From Gonapodya prolifera JEL478 (Eukaryota > Monoblepharomycota > Monoblepharidomycetes > Monoblepharidales > Gonapodyaceae), in the NCBI GenBank assembly GCA_001574975.1, contig KQ965774.1, positions 1 to 64,000 of the forward strand: 64,000 nt of DNA. Reading direction: 5' to 3'. The position numbers and the translations under genes were made by a program. How positions within the stretch are numbered: the stretch's first letter is position 1; each line of letters opens with the position of its first letter. Of this stretch, positions 44,534-55,395 are shown piece after piece. The notes under the pieces were generated by a model that was not told where the DNA came from, searched no databases, and saw only the letters and a program-made list of their open reading frames with translations.

Positions 44534-47203
44534 TCACGAATACCGATGCTCATGATGAAACATCACGACCGTCGGCACTCGCCTCGCTTCCTGCCCTGTA
44601 TTCGGATTCACTCGCGGCTTGGGGCGGGGTCTGGGCTTGGACCCCGCTTCCCCTGTCGCATGCTCCTCGTCTCGTTCCTCGGCTGGGGTAGCTCCAACCA
44701 TCCCGCCTCCCCCACCACCGGCGGGGGACTCCCGCAACTCCGCATCCTGTGCGGGCGACCCACTAAGCGATTGCGCGAGCCCCGCCTCACCCGCTCCTGC
44801 TCCACCGGCGGCGGCCGCCAAAAACCCTCCCACCTCACCCACGGGCGTCCCACCCGCCCACTTTCCCAAATAACCATCCCTCTCGACCTCATACCCTGCC
44901 TCCCTCGCCGCTCTTCTCGCGCATACGGGGACCTGGGCGAGCCAGGGGTCGTTGAGGAGGTCCGAGGCTGAGGGCCGTTTGGTGGGATCGGTGTTGAGCA
45001 TGGCGCGGAGGAGGGGGAGGGAGGCGGCGGGAAGGCGGGTTGCGATCTGCGGGTGGTGGGGGGTGGTGGGGTTTGGGGTGGGTGAGAGGTGGGGGAGGGG
45101 CGGGGGTCGGGTAGGCGGGTAGGCGGGGTTGAGGATTGGGGCGGTGGGGCAGTGTAGAAGTTACGCCATGAGGGCCAAACCAGCAGCGAGCTAGACCACA
45201 ATACCACACACACCTCCTTATCAAACTCCCCCCTCTTACTCCACTTTGCAAACGCCGGCTCCGACATGGCGGCCGCGGGCCAGGGGAACTTGCCGCGCGT
45301 CGAGAGGTGGATGTAGACGATAGCCACCATCCATATGTCTACCGCTCTGTTTTGGGTGGTGGTGGTGGTGAGGGAGGGGGCGGGGCGGGGAAGGGAGAGT
45401 AAGCCACGAAGCAAGATAGAACGGAGAACGAAAAAGCGAGACCCACCGCGGATCCCACGGCTTCCCACTCCACTGCTCGGGCGCCATGTACATCTTGCTC
45501 CCGACCAGGCTGGTTCTCATGATTGGCTTTACCTCCTTTGTCTCCGTTGGGGTTTCCTTGGGCGCGGTTCTCGGGGGCTCCGTTGGGGGCGGGGCTGGGG
45601 GTGTAGTGGGTGTGGTGGCGGTGACGGTGACGGTGGCGGGAGCGGTGGTGGACGGGGAAGGACTGTCGGTGGCCGGAGCAGGAGCAGGTGTGGGTGCAGA
45701 GGGAGTAGCAGTAGGGGCAGTAGGAGCAGTAGGAGCAGTAGGAGCAGTAGGAGCAGGAGCAACAGGAGCAACAGGAGCAGGAGCAGGAGCAGGAGACGGC
45801 GCGAACCGAAACGACAGCCCAAAATCAATCACTTTGATGAGCTTGTGCGCCGGTTCCCATACGATGTTCTCCACTGTATCCCGAAGTCGAGCCAAGTCAC
45901 GTCCCGTCGCGTCGTTGGTGGGTGCCGTACGGTGGGCCGTACGCGGAACGGATGAGTAAGAAAGACGGAACGTCACACAAGGAACAAGGAAACAGCAATA
46001 ACGGAGGAGGATAGAAAGCGTACCTTTCCAGTCATTATGCGCCACGCCCTGGGCGTGCATGAATGCCAGGCAGTAGAGGATTTGGATAAATATGCAGTCA
46101 ATCTTGATACGGAATGGCGGGGAGAGGGATCCGAGGAAGGAGAGGATCAGGTGTGTAAGAACAAGGGCAAGAAAACGACGTCGGCTCGTATCCTTGGTCA
46201 GTGGTTCGCCCTTATGCCTCGGTACCCACTCCTGGCCGCTTAGGCCGCGGAGTCCCTTTCGCTCGCGTTTACCCACCTCGGCCTGACTCTGCACCCTCCC
46301 CCGCCTCACGACCGCACTCAACGTCCCATCCCGACAATACTCGAGCACCTCCACAACCTGCCACGTCACATCATCCAGCACCAAATCCACCGTCCTTATC
46401 ACATTCTCATGCTTTCCCAACTGTTGCGTCAGTTCGTGCTCACGGACACACTTTTCCACATACGCTCGCAAATCCCCGGTCTTGCGATGGAACGTTTTGA
46501 CGCAGTACAGTTCCTCGGGGTCGGCAATCGGGCGAACGAGCTTGACGGTCCCCTCGGCCCCACGCCCGATGGTGGAGTTGTCGACGAGGACGTATTTGTG
46601 CCGCAGGATTTGGGACGCGGGCCAGGATATGAGGGCGAGGCGGGCGTGGTATTCGGCGTCGGTGAGGCCAGGGGCGGCGGCGGCGGCGGCGGTGGTGGTG
46701 GTGGGGGAGAGAGAGGAGGAGGGAGAGCGCGGGAGCGCACCGCCGCGGGACGTGGATTGGTAAGGCGGTTTAGACGGAGCGGTGGCGGGTGCGAGTGTAG
46801 AGGCGGAATCCGGTTTTGACGGAGCATCGGAGCGGTGCTTATCCTTCTCCCTCCCAACCCCAAAAATCGACAACACGAGGTTCTTCGCTCCGGGCGGAGA
46901 CGCGTCCGGTTCTGGCGCGTGCGGGATCCGACCGAAAACGACGTTGGATGAGTGTGCGCCGTGGTCGTGTGGTGGGTCTGGCGTGGGGGTCTCTGTCTGG
47001 TTGGCGGGTTGAGGTTGAGGGGCAGAGGAAGGAGAAGCGGAAGCAGGGGGAGTGGCGACGGCCGGCTGCTGCGTGGCAGTGACAGACGTAGTCGTGGGCA
47101 GTACAGGCGCGGCGCGGGAAAGCGTCAGCGATGGCGACCGCGGGAGCGTCGATGGCTGCGCCTGCGCCGTCGATTGCGAAAACACTTTTGCGAAAAACGA
47201 CAT
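44534..47203 (-). CDS. Protein kinase, HAL/NPR-like, with activation-segment insert
   Basis: Five exons (descending 47203-46277, 46102-46024, 45873-45447, 45346-45214, 45046-44534) give 692 residues. After a 200-residue disordered N-terminus: Gly loop IGRGAEGTVKL, Lys236 in YCVKTF, and catalytic loop HNDWKVEN with Asp333 (Trp and Val replace the usual Leu/Ile and Pro). Next come DFG at 352-354, APE at 466-468, DIWMVAIVYIHLSTRGKFPW and KRPSASDLLNDPWL. This fits fungal NPR/HAL-type kinases that control nutrient and cation transporters. Between DFG and APE are about 115 residues instead of 20-35, mostly Ala/Pro/Thr repeats encoded by a minisatellite. The activation loop TSLVGSKMYMAPEQW itself is intact. 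The first intron (174 bases) is stop-free and in frame, so retention would insert 58 residues. Confidence 0.85.
45674..45794. repeat. GGAGCA minisatellite inside the kinase gene
   Basis: Repeats of GGAGCAGTA and GGAGCA run through this coding stretch (plus strand). On the coding minus strand they give Ala-Pro-Thr and Ala-Pro repeats in the activation segment. Repeat-number variation is expected between strains. Confidence 0.85.
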
Positions 47204-48177
47204 TTGGCTGGAGCGTGGAGTGGGGATCGAACACGGTCAGGGCGACGTCTGAAGGCGAGAGGCGATGCTGCAGTCGTGGACTCACTGCGGCTGCGATGCG
47301 TGTGCCGATGCGCACTTGCGCCCTGACAGGCGGCCAAGAGACAGGAAAGGTCTTGGCACGTGCACGTCACGATGGGTCTTTCGACCACAGCTCGCTTGGT
47401 ACCGACGTCGGAAGCGTTTTTCTTTTGCTCTCTCTCGCATGGGCTTGTCGCGGAGCCTTCTCGTCCGTCCCGCCGGTCGCCCCCCGGCTACCACTCAATC
47501 TAAATGTCTCACAAGAATAAGATGACAAACGTGTTTAGCTCATCCCCTGCAAAAGTGCAGGCAAAATTTGTTGTAGACTCACGTGAGCCCATATTCTGGC
47601 AACCTCATTGGTGACTGGCGCTTAGTGCCACATGGAACTGTTGGAATTTACAGAGTGGGATACTACAAAGTCTGTTGCCACCAAACTTTGACTAAGGAGG
47701 TGACACTGTCAGGCCTTATGCTGCCCTCTTCATGGCAACTGCAGCTGAGTGCCACATGGGAACGCGAGGAGTCACCGGCAAGATCGGGACGGGTCTCGCA
47801 GCAACAGGAGGAGAGGGGACACCCCCAAGCCACACAACTGAGAATTCCCGAGGAATGGTGAAAGGACGATGTGCACTGCTTTCCTCGCTCAAGCTGCATG
47901 CTTTCTGGATCGAAGATGGAGACTGGATGACAGGATCAAGGGACAGGATCGCCGACTCGTTACAAAACGGGACAAGTTCGATTGCTTCAAAACTACAGCG
48001 TAAGCCGCTCGGCGTTCGGTTCGTACGGACTGGTCAGCTTATCTCGGGCTCCCATGAGTGCACCAGCGCCTCCAGCCGATGAAGGGCAGCTCTGACCTAT
48101 CTCTACCACCAATCACCCCAACTCTCCCTCACCACGCCGATCCCACCCTTCACCCCATATCACCCATCCTTCCGTCG
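47204..48177. other. Intergenic region between kinase and RING-H2 genes
   Basis: Contains the kinase promoter. A moderately GC-rich segment 47580-48080 is open in more than one frame but has no recognised motif. The word AGTGCCACATGG occurs twice (about 47624 and 47749). No gene is supported. Confidence 0.5.
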
Positions 48178-49496
48178 TCATCCGTCCCTCCCAGCTCCAC
48201 CGTGATCCGGCCGCACTGAAAACCACCAGACCGACACCGACGGCCGCTGTCGCGCGTGGGTTCGTGGCGTCTCGGGAGCGGAAACGAACGGGACGAGGGA
48301 CGGAAGGAGCGACCTGAGGGTGAGTGGTGGGTGGTGTGGGTGGGGAAGTGGGGAATGGGATGTTGGGGTGGGGGGAGAAGGGGCAGGAGCAAGGGTAGGA
48401 GAAGGGTCGATGGGAGAGCGTGGAGGAGAAGGCGTGGGCGAGAACCCTGGAGGTAGGACCGACACGACACCTATCACCCATCGCGCCCCAAAACAACCAC
48501 CTTACGCCCACATACCTCTGCACGATACATCAAACCTACACAACGGACACTTGGCCCTCCCATTCACAAGCCACTCGTCGACACAGCCTACGTGGAACGA
48601 GTGCGAACAGGGGAGACGGCGGAGGAGTGTGCCGGGATGGAAGGGGGAGAGGCAGATTGGGCAGACTGGGCAGTTCGGGTGGGGGTGTTGTTGTTGTGGT
48701 GGTGGTGGGGCAGGTGAAGGGGTAGGAGCAAGGGAGGTGTGTGGGGGGAAGGACAACGAGGAGGAGATGGAGGTGGGAGAGGGAACGAGTGTGGTTGGCG
48801 TGGTTGGTGTCGAGGAGGAGTCGGGGGATGTCGGATGGATTGTTCTGTCGTCCTCGCCCATACCCTTTCCGAAATTCAACTCGCAAGGAGACGGTGGACC
48901 GAGGGTGGCAAATGTCGTTGGTGTTCCAGGAACGTCCAGCCAGGCTCCCCTCGTCGTGACGTCTGCGCACTCCCGTCGTTCTCCCACGGCCCCTTCCTCG
49001 ACACTCCCGTCCTTCCCTTCAAACCGCCACACCTCAAACGTCTGCAACAGCACAGGATCGATCCCGCACCTGGCCTGGTCCCTGCCCCCCTCCTCCTCCA
49101 CCAAAGAGACAGGATGGGACATTGCCAGACGATATATGTCGGGGTTTTGGGCGCGCAGGGGTGAGAGAAGGTGTGCGCGGCGCTTGTAGGTGTCGAGTGT
49201 GGATTTTGGTTCCCGCGAGCGCGAGTGTTTGGATGTGGAAATATATTGCAAGGATCAATTCGACTCACCACGCGCAGCCACAAAAGCACGACCGCCGTCG
49301 TGATCGAGACGGTCAGCACGAGAAGAGTTGTCGTGAGGGTGAGGATGAAGATCGGGTTCGCGAGGATGGGAAGGTTGGTTGGCGCTGTGTTTGGTGGTAC
49401 ATATATTGCATGGGAGAGGGTTGGAAGGGAAAGTGGGCGAGACAACCAGGCGTGCGGCTCACGTGGATAAGCAGATGGCGAGGGTGACGACGACAT
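48178..49496 (-). CDS. Membrane-anchored RING-H2 ubiquitin ligase
   Basis: Three exons (descending 49496-49269, 49182-48516, 48446-48178) encode 387 residues. One transmembrane helix at about residues 49-73 ([20 protein letters not shown]) is followed by a cytosolic disordered stretch rich in Pro, Ser and Thr. The RING-H2 finger has all eight ligands: Cys250, Cys253, Cys268, His270, His273, Cys276, Cys288 and Cys291 ([30 protein letters not shown]). This is the ATL-like layout of ubiquitin ligases of the endomembrane system. A Pro/Ser-rich tail encoded by the third exon follows. Start at MSSSPSPSA was chosen as the first Met before the membrane segment; an upstream in-frame Met exists at 49580 (MSRVPCYLR), so a longer N-terminus is possible. 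Confidence 0.85.
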
Positions 49497-50211
49497 CGGT
49501 GCGGGTTGGAGCGACCAAACAGCGTCAATAAAACTAGGGGAGACAGAAGGGTGCCTCAGGTAACAAGGCACACGCGACATAAGACCACCATAAAAACACG
49601 ACATCAAAGGCAAATGTCCGCGCGGTGAAAGCGGAATCTAACGCAGAATGAGAAAAGACTGTGCTGCGTGACGAAGGACTGCCTAAGGTAGCAAGGCTTG
49701 CGCCTCTCCCGTCTTGGCGTCAAGCGGTCCCCCACATCCACTCTTTGTCTTCAGTCAATCTTAGCGTCGAACGCTCTCAGTAATTCTCCTGTTCGGTTTC
49801 ACTCAGCTGCGGTTGGGTGGATGTAATGCTGTAAATATTATTGTGAGAATGTATGTATTATTTAGTCGGAGCTCGCTCGAACTGCAAATGAACTGCAAAT
49901 GAGATCGACTTGGACGATAAGAGACTCCTTGCAGACCTTCTAAGCAGAAGAAATTTTCAAATCCCTTGGTATGCAAATCTGATTCGAAATGGCTCTCCAG
50001 ACGGCCCCAATCACAGTCCGACTTTGCACGAACTTTCCGAACCGCCCAGTATCCTCGTCACGGAATTGCATTTTTGGATATGTAACACCAGAAATATCTA
50101 ACTTCGCCAGCAGAAAGCAATCCGGCCTTTCTTCGGAGGCTTCGAGCCCCCAAGCAGTTTTCGAACTTCCTGCTTTCGAGTTCTCTAGTAGAGCTCTTTT
50201 CAAACGAACCA
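49497..50211. other. Upstream region of the RING-H2 gene
   Basis: No coding exon. Two related short repeats (GCCTCAGGTAACAAGGC at about 49553 and GCCTAAGGTAGCAAGGC at about 49682) recall GCCTCAGGTAGCAATATTTG at 53122 inside the aminotransferase intron. Confidence 0.5.
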
Positions 50212-51786
50212 GTGTCAGTCAGTCTCAACGCTCAGTTGATCGAAGCGGTAGAGGGAGGAATGGACTCCGAATTGATGATATTGATTGAGGCAAGAGCGAG
50301 CCCGGACGCATATAAACAGGTCGTGCTCAAGGCGAAGGTTGAGGATGAGAGTGGTGGATACGATTGGCAGGAGGCCGGTCGGTGGACGTGGAGAGTGCTC
50401 TGGTGGTGGCGATTTTGCAACATAAAGTGGCATGTGTGAGGGTTTTGTTGGATAGAGGAGCGTAAGTCACCGGCACTGTCAGCTGGAAAATTGCGAACGC
50501 CTATACTGGCAGTCAGACTTGGACTGCTAACAAGTGGGAACAGAGGCGGTGTCGCTCAATTTATTCTTTCCCGAAGTGTTCTGTGCTTGGCACTCGGATA
50601 CGGTGGGAAGGAGATATCGTCGAAAGGCGACACCTCGCGCGCTCCAGACAAGCACAACCAGGTCGCAATAAACCTCAGAAGAGATTTGGTCAGCCTCAAG
50701 CGCCCAGAAGAGCTGTCGGCCGTGCGTGTCAAACATACGCTGCAACCAAACATGGAGATCGTGCAACTCCTCCTTTCCTACGGTGCACGAATCACAAACG
50801 AAGACCTCGACGCCACAAAGCAAAACCGAATTCGGAGTTTGGACGGATTCTGGCGGCACACCAGCAGAATCGGAAACCACGACCGCCTCCACTGGGGATA
50901 CCTTCTGCTGATGTTGCGAATGCAGCTTATATCGCAAAACTGGTACGGTTTCTTGCAGCGCATGTATCAGAGGCGGAAGTTAACCGCAGCAGGTGTAGAG
51001 AAGAAGGCAAAGGTTGCGGACGAGACGGCAGAAGTGTTTCGAAGGTGGGTGAAACGTTCGGTCATCGAGGCGTTTCAAACCTTTTCCTTCACCTCGCAAA
51101 ACGTTGCTTCCCAGAAACCTGGCAAATGTTCAACAGGAAGCAACAGCGATGTACCAACAAGGGACCACTCTTCAAAACGAGAACCTTACTCTTCACAACG
51201 AGAATTCCTCTCTACACCACAATGTGGCTACGTTTGAAAACGAGGTCCCTCTCCTTCTGAAGGCGGTATGATCGTACCAGTCACAGAACAGCGGCCTCAT
51301 GGAAATGCCATTCCTCTCCGCGACTTCTACTTCTCCGCCACGGGACGACGATTCAACATAAAGCCACCAGTTAATTTCGAAGCCAATTTGCTCGCCATTT
51401 CAGATTATAAACCTCATCCTCAGAACCCCGACGAGATCATCCTCATCAGGGGTGGCAGAATCCGTCTACACCATTTTTATAATGATGGATGGGGCCGGGT
51501 TGGTTGCTCCGCTTTGGTACGCGGTAATTTTGATACCCGACGCATTTCCTATGATGAAGGGCACTCTTACAGCGAGAGCTACAACTGGTCTCTTCCCCTT
51601 GTCCCATTTCATACCGGACGCAGCAATTCTACGAATAGAAGAGGCTATGGTGTTTCCACTAACAATTCCCCGCACGGACTCCCTCCCGCAATTCGCCGCT
51701 CAGCCAGCAGCGTGAAGCAAGAAAGCGTTCGTGTAGTACCAGTGCGCATGAGGCTTGAAGTGAGGGCTAATGTTGTTGGAAGGTAG
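50212..51786 (+). pseudogene. Ankyrin/coiled-coil/SH3 family, copy c (probably broken)
   Basis: The N-terminal block VSLNAQLIEAVEGGMDSELM then LIEARASPDAYKQVVLKAKV lacks a start Met, and the frame shifts after DWQE (about 50378). Further blocks in changing frames: ESALVVAILQHKVACVRVLL followed by a stop, LCLALGYGG, and NMEIVQLLLSYGARITNEDL with another shift. The 3' part (from about 51268) holds an SH3-like segment LLAISDYKPHPQNPDEIILI then HHFYNDGWGR and, further on, TTGLFPLSHF. It shows that the family ends in an SH3 domain, as in the intact copy at 62243. Confidence 0.75.
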
Positions 51787-51940
51787 TGCGAATATGAGAA
51801 TCTGCGGTTAAAAGTAGTGCAAACAACCATGTATAACTGTATAAAACTGCCACGACAAGCATAAATAATTAGGTCGCTCCACGCGTCCTCTACAAGTCCA
51901 GTTCCTACCCCTACTCTCGTCCAACGCCTACACACGCGCA

Positions 51941-54228
51941 TTACGCCAGCACCTCCTCGATGGACTGCAAGAACCGTCCGATTCCATCCACCGTCTCGGC
52001 CTCGGAAATCGTCAGCGCAGGGACGATGCGGATGCTCTCGTACACGGACGTCGTCAAGATGAGGAGGTCCCTGAGTGCCGTGGCGTGATAAGTTAATGTC
52101 GCACCAATACCCTCTGGACCGACAAACAAACACTCACTTCTTCAACGCAGCCTTCTGCACTTCCGCCGACAAACTCTTGCCGTCCTTCTTCATCTTCTCG
52201 ACGCCCTCGCCATAGAATTCGACTCCGATCATCAACCCGCGTCCCCTCACATCCACCTTGATATCCTTGCCCTCGACAATCCTGGGCAATTCCGCGTTGA
52301 GCAACTTCACAATCTGTTCGCCCCTCGCCACGGCGTTATCGAACACCTTCTCGGTCTGGAACACCTCCAACGTCGCCGCCGCTGCTGCCATCGCGACTGG
52401 GTTTCCGATGTAGGTCCCGCCCATCGATCCGGGGGCGCAGGTGTCCAGCACGGTCTTGGTGGACACAATACCACTGAGAGGGTACCCACTGGCAACACCC
52501 TTTGCGAACACGACAATGTCCGGTACGATCCCGGCATGCTCGAACGCGAACGTGGTGCCCGTCCTCCCCATCCCGCACTGGACTTCATCCGCCACGAGGA
52601 GGATCCCGTGTCGCTTTGTGATCTCGCGCAGCCCGCGGAGGAAGGCGTTCGAGGCGGGGACGTACCCGCCTTCCCCCAGTACGGGCTCGATGATCACGGC
52701 GGCGACTTCGGAGGGTGAGGTCACAGTTTTGAGCAGCAGCTCGAACTGCTCCAGTGCAGGTTCGGCACACCCCGTGCAGGTGTCGGGCGAGCATGTCGAT
52801 ACAGCTTCTCCGAACTTGAGGGGGGATTCCGGGCACGCACCAGGCCGGCAGAAGGAGCGGTACGGGTGCGGCGCCATGACGACCCCCGGCATTAAGGGAC
52901 CGAAGTTGGCGCGGTAGACGTTTTTGGAGGTTGTGAGGGAGAGCGTGCCGACTGTGCGGCCGTGGAATCTGAAGGTGGGGTGAGTGGTCAGCAAGAAGGA
53001 CCGACGTGTGCCAAGAAGGAAACGGGTCCGACGACTACATCCTTTGTCCATGGGTCTCGTTGGATGATTCCGTCCTCTCAAGAACGGCTATACTATCCGC
53101 CCTCTATCCTCGACTATGAGCTGCCTCAGGTAGCAATATTTGCCTCCGGTGGACCCTTCCTTGGCTCGATGTGTCATCACTTACGCCCGTATATACGTTC
53201 TGCGAGAGTATATTCCGCTTCGCGGGGCACTCGCCTCCGGCGGACAACCTCGATCGGAGCTATCGCTCGTGCCTAGTTCTCGGTTCGGGTCCGCGAGGAA
53301 CATTCCGCTTCGCGGGGGCAGGGGTATTCGCCTCCGGCGGACTCCTCGGTCAGCACTTCGTGCTTAGGCCTCGGGTTCGCTCCGCGAAAAAGTCCTCTGT
53401 CATCGTCTAGCGGCGCTTAGGCCTCGGGGTCCTCCTCCGCTCGCTCTGCTCGCTCCGGTCGGACCACTCACCCGCCCTGAAACGCAATAATATTCTGCCT
53501 CCCCGTCGAAATCCTGGCCACTTTCACGGCCTCCTCAATCGCCTCGGACCCCGTCGTCCTGAAAAAAAACGTGTCGAGACTCGGGTCGGGCATGATGGCG
53601 AGCAGTTTGCGGATGGTGTCGATGAGGGGTTTGTGCAGGACGATGCCCATCTGGGCGTGTGCGATGGAGGCGGCTTGCGCTTGGACGGCGGAGACGATCG
53701 AGGGGTGGCTAGGGGGTTGGAGGGTGAGATGAGGCAGGAGCGGCAATATTTGGGTATGAAAGGTGCAGCGATGCCCATCGCACCAATTCGCACTCACCAA
53801 TGACCCGTGCTCGTGGCTCCAATGCCGGACGTGAAGTCAAGCAGCGTCTTTCCGTCGACGGTGTGGATCCAAACACCTTTCAATCAACACAAGGACGGTG
53901 TGTCAGACTCTTCGGTCACACCACCCAAACACCATCGCCCGTTCCATTTTCTTCCACATCTCCTCCGTACAACCCCAGGCTCCCTTCCCATCCCCCAAAC
54001 ACCAGACATACCTTCCGCCTTCTCGACAACATGGTCCGACATCCGCGCCAACCCCTTGGTCAAGTGCCTCTGAGCAATGGCCGCCATCTCTGGCTCAGAC
54101 AGGGGCGTAGTCCAGTCGGTAACCTTCTCACGCGTGAGGGTCGCCGTGGAGTAGGGTCGCGGGTGTGCGGAGGTCGACATTCGGGAGAGCGAGGTCGAGA
54201 GACGACCGAGAACATGGCGGGTCAGCAT
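51941..54228 (-). CDS. Class III PLP aminotransferase, 4-aminobutyrate aminotransferase-like
   Basis: Five exons (descending 54228-54012, 53876-53798, 53708-53472, 52968-52138, 52070-51941) give 497 residues. An Arg/Ser-rich, acid-free N-terminus (MLTRHVLGRLSTSLSRMST) suggests a mitochondrial presequence. Family blocks: DFTSGIGATSTGHCHP, FFRTTGSEAIEEAVK, GFHGRTVGTLS, PVLGEGGYVPAS, LLVADEVQCGMGRTG (Asp305 for the pyridine nitrogen), VVFAKGVASGYPLSG with PLP Lys334, GTYIGNPVA and DVRGRGLMIGVEF. It should transfer amino groups from 4-aminobutyrate or a similar omega-amino acid to an oxo acid. A cysteine-rich insert at about 218-245 (SFCRPGAC, STCSPDTCTGC) is unusual. The third intron is about 500 bases long and filled with the hairpin repeat found in other introns here. 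Confidence 0.9.
53090..53470 (-). repeat. Intron-borne hairpin repeats, compound copy (aminotransferase intron 3)
   Basis: Within intron 52969-53471. The sense (minus) strand has the modules several times: GACCGGAGCGAGCAGAGCGA, CCCGAGGCCTAAGC (twice), GTCCGCCGGAGGCGA (twice, plus one GTCCACCGGAGGCAA) and CCGCGAAGCGGAAT (twice). It fills most of the intron. Confidence 0.8.
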
Positions 54229-54422
54229 CGTGGAAAAGCGGTGGTGGGATGGCGGCAGAGGGGGCGAGAAAGAAAGATGCAGCTTTTCTATTCGAGCGGA
54301 TGGCGGGCCGGATTCGCGGTGGAAGACCGAGGGACCGTGCGTGCTGCGGCCTCAATATATAGTAAAGTCTTCTCCTCCCTGCCGACATCCTCCCACCCAG
54401 GGGCAGTAACGGTTCCCTAACC

Positions 54423-54600
54423 ATGTCTGACCTCCGCTCCCAAAGTGTTGCTGCGGAAGCTCGTGCAGATGCTGCTGATGAACGGGCTAGAGACGCAGAG
54501 AGGTGAGCTGTGTTCCTCGCATCTGTTATATTTTAGCATTCAACCGGAACTCTGCTACTTCACCAGGAAACTGGCCGGCGCGGAAGGGTTAGATGGATAG
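54423..54600 (+). pseudogene. Ankyrin-family coiled-coil fragment
   Basis: A small plus-strand piece reads MSDLRSQSVAAEARADAADE then RARDAER, with a GT-AG intron to KLAGAEG and a stop. This equals the end of exon 1 and the start of exon 2 of the ankyrin/coiled-coil family (compare AAAEERARVAER and KLAKSD in the intact copy). The ankyrin part is absent, so this is a fragment. Confidence 0.6.
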
Positions 54601-54969
54601 CTGTCATGACCGTGGCTTCGGGCCCTCCAAGAAAACTCCGTCTTCTTTGCTGCCTTCCCCTAAAGTCAAGTCCAATTGCGCTCGCTGAACCAGTTGCTCA
54701 CTCTCCATCCCACAATGCCATCAACCATCGTACCCGTGCCAAGTAACACTCACCAGCTCGACCGTGGCTTCTGCAGTCAAACACTGTAGCACGTGCTCAG
54801 GACCGCATCGCGCCTGTCGTATTTGGAGTGGAAGTGGCGCAGGAGAAACCAGGACTGTTAGTACATGCCATAACTTTGGGCAATTTCGTGGACCCCGAGT
54901 CGAGCCAGTGCCATCAGGACGGAAGCAGAAGCAGCATGCGACACTGCAGTATTCGGTGCTCGTATGACC

Positions 54970-55395
54970 TCATTGGACTAAGATAACACCGTCCTTCGAC
55001 AGGACAACACATCTCTTCAAAGTGATGTGTCGCCCTGTCGACGTTTGGTATCCCGTCTCAAGAAACAAGAAATCATCTGAAGTCCAGTTCCGAATTCCGA
55101 AGCAAATACTGACTCTCCACTGGATTTCGCCATCGAGTCTCGCTCCCCTATCCAGTAAAACCTCCACGATCGCAACTCTCGCGTGCAAAATCGCCAACAA
55201 CAGCGCACTCTCACATTCCACCGTGTCCTCCACCTCCATCCACTCAAATCCGCCCTTTCCATTGTCCAACTTCGCCCTCAATGTGACCCTTTTCCTCGCA
55301 TCCGGACTCGCGCCCTCGTCGATTAACCGTTTTACATCCGCCTCGCTCCCGGATTCCACAGCCTCGATGAGTTGTACGTTGAGATCAGTAGTCAT
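54970..55395 (-). CDS. Ankyrin family, copy d (truncated, single exon)
   Basis: An open frame of 141 codons starts MTTDLNVQLIEAVESGSEAD then VKRLIDEGASPDARKRVTLR and has ECESALLLAILHARVAIVEV, the two ankyrin-like helical pairs of the family. It ends after SKDGVILVQ without the second ankyrin half, coiled coil or SH3 domain of the intact copy at 62243. The sequence that follows on this strand does not resume the family. It may be expressed as a short protein or be a decaying remnant. Confidence 0.55.
   Translation of the reverse strand: MTTDLNVQLIEAVESGSEADVKRLIDEGASPDARKRVTLRAKLDNGKGGFEWMEVEDTVECESALLLAILHARVAIVEVLLDRGARLDGEIQWRVSICFGIRNWTSDDFLFLETGYQTSTGRHITLKRCVVLSKDGVILVQ

Noticed and set aside
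45529-45828. Minus-strand open frame with a very long leucine run
   Set aside because: Out-of-frame reading of the GGAGCA minisatellite within the kinase gene; codon phase and family motifs support the Ala/Pro/Thr frame.
47580-48082. Overlapping open frames between kinase and RING-H2 genes as a new gene
   Set aside because: No motif, no preferred frame and no splice logic; GC-rich sequence gives open frames by chance.
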